Below the pieces are notes generated by a model that saw only the letters and a program-made list of their open reading frames with translations, was not told the DNA's origin and did no database searches. A program made the position numbers and the translations under genes. A DNA stretch of 5,634 nucleotides, taken from contig JAJRUY010000055.1 in NCBI GenBank assembly GCA_024277555.1, positions 1 through 5,634 of the forward strand. Reading direction: 5' to 3'. The stretch is from Gammaproteobacteria bacterium. Lineage in GTDB: Bacteria > Pseudomonadota > Gammaproteobacteria > Chromatiales > Chromatiaceae. This document shows positions 1-5,634 of the stretch, piece after piece (the first letter of the stretch is position 1; each line of letters begins with the position of its first letter).

Positions 1-635
1 AAATTGCTATTTATAACTAATATGGATCTATCTTCATGGTAAATTGTTATATTCAATGAGGTTTTTGGTATTTTTCTTATTATCAGCTTGTTAAATAAAT
101 TAATATAGTAAATGCTTAGTATGGTTTTAAAGCCGTATTTTCGATGCGCACGCAATGAGCTTGTGTTTGATTTTGATATATCAGAGAATAATCTCTCGAT
201 CTTGTTTGTGTAATATTCCTCAATTATTTTATATAGAAATCTGGAAAATATATTCTTGCCCCTTTGGTTTTTTATTGTATAAATATCTCGAATCCATAGG
301 GAGTTCTCTATAGGCTCTACATCGATTGCAATTTCATCAATAAACCGGGGGTGGTTGTGGATTATCCAGGTGGTTGCAATAATTTTTCCATCTAGCGAAA
401 ATGTGAAAAAATCGAGTCCATGATGAATTCTAGATTTAATAATGCTTCCTCGTTCGGAATGCCCCCTTTCCATATCATTGTATATATTTATTATGGTTTC
501 AGGGTCAGTTATTTTTTGAACGATACCCGGTTCATCGGCTGCATGATTGTGTACCATTGATTCCATAATTAATATATCATCCAACTCTATCTTGTTATAG
601 AATTTATCTAGATATTTATGGAAAATCGGGTGCAT
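1..635 (-). CDS. GNAT-family N-acetyltransferase, partial (C-terminus beyond the left edge)
   Basis: An uninterrupted frame of 211 codons runs from an ATG at 635-633 to the window edge; an in-frame TAA lies 24 bases upstream, so this is the first ATG. In such AT-rich DNA a stop-free frame this long is very unlikely by chance. The protein reads like a GNAT acyl-CoA transferase: a beta-strand pair at about 76-92 (DFFTFSLDGKIIATTWII), the beta4-alpha3 acetyl-CoA loop at 114-134 (W114, R116, D117, then R125-G126-K127), and the motif-B region at 151-169 (D152, S156, N157, S159, ending KYGF). The pyrophosphate loop is slightly off consensus, with N128 where glycine is usual. A basic, hydrophobic tail follows. 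Substrate unknown; relatives of this kind often sit in surface-polysaccharide clusters, but nothing here proves that. No clear ribosome-binding site. Low GC suggests acquisition by transfer. Confidence 0.8.
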   Translation of the reverse strand, partial: MHPIFHKYLDKFYNKIELDDILIMESMVHNHAADEPGIVQKITDPETIINIYNDMERGHSERGSIIKSRIHHGLDFFTFSLDGKIIATTWIIHNHPRFIDEIAIDVEPIENSLWIRDIYTIKNQRGKNIFSRFLYKIIEEYYTNKIERLFSDISKSNTSSLRAHRKYGFKTILSIYYINLFNKLIIRKIPKTSLNITIYHEDRSILVINSN

Positions 636-944
636 GTAACTAACGCAATTATTAAGTTAAAAGTTAACGAGGTATCTGCTTTGTGAGCGCCTCGCATTTA
701 TGGGCATCTCGAAAAATTCAGTTTTTGTCACACTCTCGACAGCTGCTCCTGCGTTGTTCTACCTTCGCCCATCCATGGACTCGTTGCCAATAGCCTGCTA
801 CAAGGTGAATCACGCTTGCGCGAGAGATGGGGTGTTGGCTGTGAACTTCGCCTTGTTCTCGAACATTTAAATTACAATCTGCTTCGTCCAGACTTAATCA
901 GAGGTTCCTTAAGGAGAGCATACAATGTCTTGATCCTGATGGTG
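636..944. other. Gene-free stretch between comF and the GNAT gene; possible mobile-element debris
   Basis: I see no supportable gene in these 309 bases: the longest frames are about 30 codons and resemble nothing I recognise. Base composition changes from AT-rich (left, to about 665) to balanced. Two stretches look like insertion-sequence ends: one starting GGGCATCTCGAAAAATTCAG at 702, and one reading inward on the minus strand from 907 as GGAACCTCTGATTAAG, next to a CCTTAAGG palindrome (907-914). The two ends match each other at only about 9 of 20 positions, so they are not a clean inverted-repeat pair. The region must also hold the promoter of the GNAT gene and the 3' end of the comF transcript, but no convincing promoter or stem-loop terminator was found. 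Confidence 0.5.
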
Positions 945-1667
945 TCAAAGTAACATAATCGGTAGAGTCGGTCGATTCATGGGTGTGCGTGCCAGCGCCC
1001 AGATTTCCACTTTTTCCACCCCTGCCTTGCACAGGGTTTTTGCCGCTTCGGTTGCTGTGGTGGCGGTTGTGACCACATCGTCGATGATGGCAATATGGCG
1101 GCAATGGCCTCGATTGTTGAAATGGAAGCTGCGGCGCAGATTGCTCTTGCGTTGCCTTCTGCCCAGATTGTGCTGGGGCCGTGTCTCGCGTACCTTGCGC
1201 AACAGCCAGGGCGACCAGGGAATCTTCAGCTCCGCAGACAGCACCCGAGCTAGCTCGCTGGCGTGGTTGAATCCCCGCTTCCCCAGTTGCCTGTTATGCA
1301 GCGGAACGGGAATGAGCAAATCCGGTCGATCCAGTGGCGGGATGGCTTGGGCCAGCAGTTGCGCCAGCAACCGTCCTGCCGGGAATTTCTGCTGAAACTT
1401 CAGTTGCTGAATCATATCGTCAATAGGGGATGCATACAGCCAGGGGCTGATGATGCGGGAAAAGGGCGGTGGCTTTCGGGCGCAGCTTCCGCACAGGGTT
1501 TTTGTAGCCATGCCGGGTGGCAGGGGCAGGGCGCAACAGTGGCAGGATGAGTGGTTGCGGGGCAGATCGGTGCGGCAGTGGCCGCAGATATCCAGGTCGT
1601 TTTCACCCGGCTGGCCGCAGATCAGACAGGTTGGCGGGAAAAACAGTCGTTGCCAGTTGTAAACCAT
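945..1667 (-). CDS. comF: ComF/GntX-family phosphoribosyltransferase-like protein
   Basis: A 240-residue protein of the ComF/GntX family, about the usual length. Residues 14-62 carry four CxxC pairs (C14/C17, C28/C31, C42/C45, C59/C62), the double zinc-ribbon of this family, followed by KPPP. The type I phosphoribosyltransferase part follows: LLIPVPLH, then KRGFNHASELA, and the PRPP loop IIDDVVTTATTATEAA at about 194-209. Where the family normally has DDVxTTG, the glycine is replaced by alanine (A202). The start has a strong AGGAGG four bases upstream. In naturally competent bacteria ComF is a cytoplasmic protein needed for DNA uptake and transformation; the biochemical activity is not established and in many gammaproteobacteria its role is unclear. 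It is divergent from bioB, a common arrangement. A poor minus-strand -10 candidate (TAGAAT, 1722-1727) is the only promoter hint. After the usual ALARTP end there is a short tail of about eleven residues. Confidence 0.92.
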   Translation of the reverse strand: MVYNWQRLFFPPTCLICGQPGENDLDICGHCRTDLPRNHSSCHCCALPLPPGMATKTLCGSCARKPPPFSRIISPWLYASPIDDMIQQLKFQQKFPAGRLLAQLLAQAIPPLDRPDLLIPVPLHNRQLGKRGFNHASELARVLSAELKIPWSPWLLRKVRETRPQHNLGRRQRKSNLRRSFHFNNRGHCRHIAIIDDVVTTATTATEAAKTLCKAGVEKVEIWALARTPMNRPTLPIMLL

Positions 1668-1689
1668 ATTGCCTCCTGCAAGTTGACAG
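1657..1689. promoter_or_regulatory. Putative BirA operator (biotin repressor site)
   Basis: The left arm TTGTAAACC (1657-1665) is identical to the half-site of the enterobacterial BirA operator as I remember it. The right arm AGTTGACAG (1681-1689) matches the expected GGTTTACAA at 6 of 9 positions, keeping the GTT-ACA core. The spacer is 15 bases, within the 14-16 usual for BirA sites. The right arm covers the -35 box of the bioB promoter, so binding of biotinyl-AMP-loaded BirA would block RNA polymerase. The left arm is also the first codons of comF (ATG-GTT-TAC-AAC read on the minus strand). The motif, spacing and position are seen directly; BirA binding is inferred. Chance is a caveat because one arm is coding sequence. 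Confidence 0.65.
1672..1677 (-). promoter_or_regulatory. Ribosome-binding site of comF
   Basis: Read on the minus strand this is a perfect AGGAGG, four bases before the comF ATG. It fixes the comF start and lies in the spacer of the putative BirA operator, so a bound repressor would cover it at the DNA level. Confidence 0.8.
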
Positions 1690-1710
1690 ATGAGAATCCT
1701 TCTCTACACT
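1683..1710 (+). promoter_or_regulatory. Probable sigma-70 promoter of the bioBFHC operon
   Basis: A perfect -35 hexamer TTGACA (1683-1688) is followed after 16 bases by TACACT (1705-1710), four of six matches to TATAAT. Transcription would start near 1717, giving a leader of only about 20-30 bases before the bioB ATG codons and placing the GTG at 1712 upstream of the transcript. The -35 box lies inside the right arm of the putative BirA operator. Confidence 0.6.
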
Positions 1711-1738
1711 GGTGCAGCCTTATTCTAGCCTTTTATCG

Positions 1739-2743
1739 ATGCCCATGAAATCTGAAATCCGCCATGACTGGTCCATAGAAGAAGTGGAAGCGCTGCTGAA
1801 TCTGCCTTTCAATGACCTGCTGTTCCAGGCTCAGAGCATCCATCGCCAGCAGTTCGACCCCAACCAGGTGCAGGTCAGTACCCTGTTGTCCATCAAGACC
1901 GGCGCCTGTCCGGAGGACTGCGGCTATTGCTCCCAGAGTAGCCGCAATGACACCCAGCTGGAACGCGAGCGCCTGTTGCCTCTGGACGAAGTGCTGGTCT
2001 CGGCTTCTGCGGCGAAGGAAAAGGGCGCCACCCGCTTCTGCATGGGCGCGGCCTGGCGCAATCCCACGGATACCAATCTGCAGACAGTGGCCGAAATGGT
2101 AAAAGCGGTGAAGGACATGGGCATGGAAACCTGCCTGACCCTGGGTATGCTCACCGCAGAGCAGGCGCAAAAGCTCAAGGATGCCGGGCTGGATTACTAC
2201 AATCACAATCTGGATACCTCCCCGGAATTCTATGGCGAGGTGATTACCACCCGCACCTATGAAGACCGGCTGCAGACCCTGGATCATGTACGCAAGGCCG
2301 GGCTGAACGTGTGTTCCGGCGGGATTCTGGGCATGGGGGAAAGCCGCCGCGACCGCGCCTCCATGCTTTGCCAGCTGTCCAATCTGCCCAGCCACCCGGA
2401 ATCCGTGCCCATCAACCTGCTGGTGCAGGTGGAAGGCACGCCATTGTTCGGCGTGGAGGAACTGGATCTGCTGGAATTCGTGCGCACCGTGGCGGCGGCG
2501 CGCATCATGATGCCCAAATCCTATGTGCGGCTGTCCGCCGGGCGTACCGAAATGACCGATGAGCTACAGGCGCTGTGCTTCTTCGCCGGTGCCAACTCCC
2601 TGTTCTACGGCGAGCGTCTGCTCACCACGGACAACCCCGAGACTGACCGCGACAAACAGTTGTTCGAGCGTCTGGGCCTGTCCATGGAAGCGCATGTGGA
2701 AACAGAAAAGCCCCCCGAAGGCAGAGCCTGTCACCGGGTCTGA
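1739..2743 (+). CDS. bioB: Biotin synthase (radical SAM)
   Basis: Biotin synthase inserts sulfur into dethiobiotin, the last step of biotin synthesis, by radical-SAM chemistry in the cytoplasm. With this start the protein has 334 residues. The radical-SAM cluster motif CPEDCGYC gives C57, C61 and C64 for the [4Fe-4S] centre. The auxiliary [2Fe-2S] ligands known from the E. coli enzyme are all present: C101 (RFCMGAAW), the cysteine in METCLTLG, the one in NVCSGGILGMGE, and the arginine in SYVRLSAGR. NHNLDTSPEFY is also intact. Start choice: the frame is open from a GTG at 1712, but that lies upstream of the predicted transcription start; ATG codons at 1739 and 1745 are better, and the 1745 one fits the family N-terminus (MKSEIRHDWS) equally well. 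No start has a good ribosome-binding site. The C-terminus is a little shorter than in E. coli. First gene of the operon. Confidence 0.97.
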   Translation: MPMKSEIRHDWSIEEVEALLNLPFNDLLFQAQSIHRQQFDPNQVQVSTLLSIKTGACPEDCGYCSQSSRNDTQLERERLLPLDEVLVSASAAKEKGATRFCMGAAWRNPTDTNLQTVAEMVKAVKDMGMETCLTLGMLTAEQAQKLKDAGLDYYNHNLDTSPEFYGEVITTRTYEDRLQTLDHVRKAGLNVCSGGILGMGESRRDRASMLCQLSNLPSHPESVPINLLVQVEGTPLFGVEELDLLEFVRTVAAARIMMPKSYVRLSAGRTEMTDELQALCFFAGANSLFYGERLLTTDNPETDRDKQLFERLGLSMEAHVETEKPPEGRACHRV

Positions 2744-3891
2744 TGAAGGATCTGCGACCAGCGCTGGCCCAGGCCAGGCGGGAACACCTCTACCGCCGCC
2801 CCCTGGTGCTGGATTCCCCCCAGCAGCCCGAAGTGGTGGTGGACGGGCGGCCCATGCTCGGTTTTTGCAGCAATGATTACCTGGGGCTGGCGGCTGATCC
2901 CCGTGTGGCCGAAGCGTTTCGGCAAGGCATCGAGCGCTGGGGTTGTGGCAGTGGCGCCGCCCATTTGGTGACGGGGCATAGCCGCGCTCATCAACAACTG
3001 GAACAGGAACTGGCGGAATTTACCGGACGGGAGCGGGCGCTGCTGTTCTCCAGTGGCTACATGGCGAATCTGGCGGTGATCACCACCTTGCTGGGGCGGG
3101 GAGACGCCATCATCGAGGACCGCCTCGATCACGCTTCCCTGGTCGATGGCGCCCGGCTCTCCGGCGCCCGGCTGCTGCGCTTTCCTCATGCCGATCTGGA
3201 GGCTGCCCGGAAACAGCTGCAAACAGGCACAGGGGAAAAGCTGCTGGCCGTGGATGGCGTGTTCAGCATGGATGGTGATCTGGCCGATCTTCCCGCACTG
3301 GCCGCTCTGTGCCGGCAGCAGGATGCCTGGCTGATGGTGGACGATGCCCACGGGCTGGGGGTACTGGGCGCTCATGGCGGGGGCAGCCTTGAGCACTGGG
3401 ATCTGAATGCCCGGCAGGTGCCCGTGCTCATGGGCACCCTGGGCAAGGCCTTCGGCACCGCTGGCGCTTTCGTCGCAGGTTCCGGGGATCTTATCGAGAC
3501 CCTGGTGCAGAAGGCCAGAACCTGGATTTTCACCACCGCCTTGCCTGCAGCAGTGGCCGAAGCCACGCGCGCCAGCCTGAGAATCGTACAGGAGGAAAGC
3601 TGGCGCAGAGAGCGCCTGCAGGAACTGGTGGCGAAATTTCATGAAGGTATTGTCCAACTGGGGTTTGCATCGCCGCCATCAATGACCCCCATTCAGCCAT
3701 TGATCGCAGGCAGTGCGGAAACAGCATTGGAATGGAGCGGCCTGCTGGCAGAGCAGGGTATCCTGGTCACGGCGATTCGCCCGCCCACGGTGCCCCGGGG
3801 CAGCGCCCGGCTGCGCATCACCTTCAGTGCCAGCCATACGGATGAGCAGTTGCAGCGCCTGTTGACTGCCCTGGAGCGCCTGCGCCCATGA
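2743..3891 (+). CDS. bioF: 8-amino-7-oxononanoate synthase (KAPA synthase)
   Basis: A PLP-dependent alpha-oxoamine synthase that condenses pimeloyl-ACP with L-alanine to give 8-amino-7-oxononanoate, with release of CO2 and ACP. The 382 residues match the usual length (E. coli about 384). Visible family landmarks are the N-terminal FCSNDYLGLA (41-50), the glycine-rich GCGSGAAHLVTGH (67-79), LDHASL with H130 that stacks on the cofactor, DGVFSMDGD (171-179), VDDAHGLG with D200 and H203, and the PLP lysine K235 in GTLGKAFG. No key residue is missing. The ATG shares one base with the bioB stop (TGATG), so ribosomes probably reinitiate from bioB; there is no clear separate ribosome-binding site. 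Confidence 0.97.
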   Translation: MKDLRPALAQARREHLYRRPLVLDSPQQPEVVVDGRPMLGFCSNDYLGLAADPRVAEAFRQGIERWGCGSGAAHLVTGHSRAHQQLEQELAEFTGRERALLFSSGYMANLAVITTLLGRGDAIIEDRLDHASLVDGARLSGARLLRFPHADLEAARKQLQTGTGEKLLAVDGVFSMDGDLADLPALAALCRQQDAWLMVDDAHGLGVLGAHGGGSLEHWDLNARQVPVLMGTLGKAFGTAGAFVAGSGDLIETLVQKARTWIFTTALPAAVAEATRASLRIVQEESWRRERLQELVAKFHEGIVQLGFASPPSMTPIQPLIAGSAETALEWSGLLAEQGILVTAIRPPTVPRGSARLRITFSASHTDEQLQRLLTALERLRP

Positions 3892-4655
3892 CACTCTGGA
3901 CACAAAGCAGTGGCAGGGGTGATGAGCTGTTGCTCATCCACGGCTGGGGCATGAATGCCGCCGTGTGGCAGACCCTGGCGAAAGAATTGGAAAAAGACTG
4001 CCGCGTTACTCTGGTGGAACTGCCGGGGCATGGTAAATCTCCCTGGAACAGCGCCGCCAGCCTGGAGAGCTGGGGGCAACAGGTGCTGGAAGTGGCTCCA
4101 GACGATGCCATCTGGCTGGGCTGGTCCCTGGGGGGGCTGGTGATGCAGCAGGCGGCGCGGATGCGGCCGCAGAAGCTGCGCGCCCTGGTGGGACTGGCCA
4201 CCTCGCCCTGTTTCGTCCGGCGTGACCACTGGCCTTGCGCGATTTCCCCGGCGGTGCTGGAAAACTTTGCCGCTGAACTGACGGCAGATGTGTACAAGAC
4301 CCTACGCCGTTTTCTGGCTCTGCAGGTGCAGGGTGCGGCAGATGCAAGGCCGTTGCTGTTGCGGCTGCGAAAAGCCCTGGAAGATCGCCCCCTGCCTGCG
4401 CCAGAAGCGCTGAGCGCGGGGTTGGCCATTCTTCTGCATAGTGATTTGCGGGAACAACTGCCGCGTCTGGAGCAGCCCCAGTGCTGGATCCTGGGCGAGC
4501 GGGATACCCTGGTGCCCAACCATCTTGGAGCCGTCTTGCCCGAATACCAGCCGCAGATGCAGTTGCATCTGATTCCCGGGGCAGCCCATGCGCCCTTTCT
4601 TTCCCATCTTCCCCAATGTCTGGAAATACTCAAGAGGTTTGCCCGCCATGTCTGA
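3888..4655 (+). CDS. bioH: Pimeloyl-ACP methyl ester carboxylesterase
   Basis: An alpha/beta-hydrolase of 255 residues that cleaves the methyl ester of pimeloyl-ACP methyl ester, ending the BioC-started chain extension and releasing substrate for BioF. The oxyanion-loop segment LLLIHGWGMN is at 14-23, the nucleophile elbow GWSLGG places the catalytic serine at S80, and LGERDTLVP and GAAHAPF supply the acid D206 and the histidine H234. Spacing agrees with the E. coli triad (82/207/235). An arginine-rich helical lid (about 137-167) fits the known docking surface for ACP. Start and bioF stop overlap as ATGA, and a weak GGAG lies 11 bases upstream, indicating translational coupling. Other alpha/beta-hydrolases look similar, but position between bioF and bioC settles the role. 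Confidence 0.96.
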   Translation: MTLWTQSSGRGDELLLIHGWGMNAAVWQTLAKELEKDCRVTLVELPGHGKSPWNSAASLESWGQQVLEVAPDDAIWLGWSLGGLVMQQAARMRPQKLRALVGLATSPCFVRRDHWPCAISPAVLENFAAELTADVYKTLRRFLALQVQGAADARPLLLRLRKALEDRPLPAPEALSAGLAILLHSDLREQLPRLEQPQCWILGERDTLVPNHLGAVLPEYQPQMQLHLIPGAAHAPFLSHLPQCLEILKRFARHV

Positions 4656-5508
4656 GATACTGATCGACAAGGAGCGAGCCCGTAGTTCCTTCAGTCGTGC
4701 CGCAGACAGCTATGACGAGGCCGCCGTGTTGCAGCGCGAAGTCAGCAGGCGCATGCTGGAACGCCTGGATCTGGTGACTCTGGAACCCGGGGCGGTACTG
4801 GATCTGGGCTGTGGCACCGGGGAGCAGACACAGCAGTTGCTGCAACGCTATTCGAAGGCTGCGATTCATTCCCTGGATTTTGCCCTGCCCATGCTCGCCC
4901 ATGTCCGCAACAAAGGCCGCTGGTTGCGTCGGCCCCGCTGTATCTGCGGTGACATGGAACAACTGCCCCTGGCGAATAACAGTATCGACCTGATCTGTTC
5001 CAGCCTGGCGTTTCAGTGGGCCAGCGACCCGGCTTCACTGTACCAGGAATGCCTGCGGGTGCTGCGCCCCGGCGGTTTGCTCATGTTCACCACTTTCGGC
5101 CCGGATACCCTGCAGGAACTGCGTGCTGCCTGGGCGGCGGTAGATAATCACGCCCATGTCAGCCCCTTCATGGATATGCATGACCTGGGGGATATCCTCA
5201 TCAACAGCGGCTATGCCGCCCCGGTCATGGATGTGGAGCGCATCACCCTCACCTACGGACGGGTGGATGATCTGATGCGGGATCTGAAAAGCATTGGCGC
5301 GCGCAATGCCACGACGCAGCGGCAGCGTGGACTGACCGGAAAATCAAGAATGCAGGCCATGCGGGATGCATACGAAAGCTTTCGCCGTGACGGGGTGCTG
5401 CCGGCATCCTATGAAGTGGTATATGGTCATGCCTGGGCGCCGGAAAAGAAGATGTCCATTGCAGCAAGTGTACCCCTGGAAATGCTCAACAGGAGGAAGG
5501 AAGACTGA
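4648..5508 (+). CDS. bioC: Malonyl-ACP O-methyltransferase
   Basis: A SAM-dependent class I methyltransferase that methylates the free carboxyl of malonyl-ACP, disguising it so fatty-acid synthesis can extend it to pimeloyl-ACP methyl ester. The chosen start gives 286 residues beginning MSEILIDKERARSSFSRAAD, which fits the BioC N-terminus (basic residue, then F-x-RAA-x-x-Y). An in-frame ATG at 4588 would add 20 residues lying within bioH and is disfavoured; an AAGAGG at 4632-4637, ten bases before 4648, supports the later start. SAM-binding motif I VLDLGCGTGE is at 50-59, the acidic end of strand 2 is D77, GDMEQLPL is at 101-108 and the post-motif DLICSSLAFQW at 114-124. The gene overlaps bioH by 8 bases and its 3' end overlaps bioD on the other strand by 23 bases. 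It is somewhat longer than the E. coli protein (about 251), as in many other proteobacteria. Confidence 0.95.
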   Translation: MSEILIDKERARSSFSRAADSYDEAAVLQREVSRRMLERLDLVTLEPGAVLDLGCGTGEQTQQLLQRYSKAAIHSLDFALPMLAHVRNKGRWLRRPRCICGDMEQLPLANNSIDLICSSLAFQWASDPASLYQECLRVLRPGGLLMFTTFGPDTLQELRAAWAAVDNHAHVSPFMDMHDLGDILINSGYAAPVMDVERITLTYGRVDDLMRDLKSIGARNATTQRQRGLTGKSRMQAMRDAYESFRRDGVLPASYEVVYGHAWAPEKKMSIAASVPLEMLNRRKED

Positions 5509-5634
5509 GGTAGGTGGCGACGGTTTCCGCGCTCACCCGATCCAGCCGGGGGATGCGGCCCAGCAGCGGCGCCTTGATGCGCTGCTTCAGGGTCTGGATA
5601 TTGTCTTCCGCCAGGGACATATTGGCATCCACAT
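5486..5634 (-). CDS. bioD: Dethiobiotin synthetase, partial (C-terminal 48 residues)
   Basis: On the minus strand a frame enters from the right edge and ends at TGA (5488-5486), giving 48 residues that start VDANMSLAEDNIQTL and end ATYLSLPSSC. The segment IKAPLLGRIPRL is the hallmark of the BioD C-terminus (E. coli has IPAPLLGEIPWL), and EDNIQTLKQR fits the helix before it. BioD forms the ureido ring of dethiobiotin from 7,8-diaminononanoate, CO2 and ATP; the P-loop and catalytic residues would lie outside the window. The gene is convergent with bioC and overlaps its last 23 bases, so there is no room for a separate terminator between them. In many gammaproteobacteria bioD follows bioC on the same strand, so its orientation here is notable. 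Confidence 0.82.
   Translation of the reverse strand, partial: VDANMSLAEDNIQTLKQRIKAPLLGRIPRLDRVSAETVATYLSLPSSC

Noticed and set aside
775..870. Short plus-strand frame (about 30 codons) starting ATGGACTCG
   Set aside because: Too short, no ribosome-binding site, no recognised similarity; lies within the suspected mobile-element debris.
907..914. CCTTAAGG palindrome after comF as a terminator
   Set aside because: Too short a stem with no loop and no following T run on the minus strand, so it cannot be called a terminator.
979..1395. Plus-strand open frame of 138 codons opposite comF
   Set aside because: comF on the minus strand has the zinc-ribbon cysteines and PRPP loop plus a strong ribosome-binding site; the plus frame has no recognisable domain.
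1722..1750. Minus-strand promoter for comF (TAGAAT as -10)
   Set aside because: The -10 candidate matches at five of six positions, but there is no acceptable -35 at 16-18 bases, so it is mentioned only as a hint in the comF entry.
1733..2395. Long minus-strand open frame (220 codons) inside bioB
   Set aside because: It lies wholly opposite bioB, whose protein has every expected motif; the antisense translation is rich in G, A, Q and H with no recognisable domain, as expected of a shadow frame in GC-rich DNA.
2731..3657. Minus-strand open frame of 308 codons inside bioF
   Set aside because: Antisense to the fully conserved bioF; composition is low-complexity (G, Q, P, H) and no family is recognisable.
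3824..4633. Minus-strand open frame of 269 codons inside bioH
   Set aside because: Shadow of bioH; rich in R, S, C and W without motif, and inconsistent with the operon layout.
4588..4647. Upstream ATG extending BioC by 20 residues
   Set aside because: The extension lies within the bioH coding region in another frame, does not look like BioC, and the ATG at 4648 has an AAGAGG in front and fits the family N-terminus.

Overview
The window looks like chromosomal DNA from a gammaproteobacterium. The evidence is a biotin-synthesis block in the order bioB-bioF-bioH-bioC, with a comF/gntX-type phosphoribosyltransferase gene divergent from bioB. The use of BioH and BioC as the pimeloyl pathway, and the close similarity of the BioB, BioF and BioD sequences to enterobacterial and pseudomonad proteins, agree with this. 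No species can be named from the sequence alone. The body of the window (about 945-5634) is GC-rich, while the first ~660 bases are strongly AT-rich, so the left part has a different history.

Layout from left to right. Positions 1-635 (minus strand) hold the N-terminal 211 residues of a GNAT-family acetyltransferase that runs off the left edge. Positions 636-944 carry no convincing gene; this stretch spans the change in base composition and has sequence that may be insertion-element debris. Positions 945-1667 (minus) hold comF. A 71-base gap separates comF from bioB. It holds a good sigma-70 promoter for bioB and, overlapping it and the first codons of comF, a two-armed site that closely resembles the BirA biotin operator. 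Positions 1739-5508 (plus) hold bioB, bioF, bioH and bioC, joined by overlaps of 1, 4 and 8 bases and so almost certainly one translationally coupled operon. Positions 5486-5634 (minus) hold the last 48 residues of BioD, which points towards bioC and overlaps its 3' end.

Functionally, BioC methylates malonyl-ACP so that fatty-acid synthesis can build pimeloyl-ACP methyl ester. BioH removes the methyl ester, BioF condenses pimeloyl-ACP with alanine, BioD closes the ureido ring and BioB inserts sulfur. Only BioA is not seen here. If the operator call is right, BirA would turn the operon down when biotin is plentiful, and might also affect comF because one operator arm lies inside the comF start region.

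No RNA genes, CRISPR arrays or clear terminators were found. The most useful non-routine observations are the unlisted GNAT gene at the left edge, the putative BirA operator shared by comF and bioB, and the inverted, overlapping bioD.
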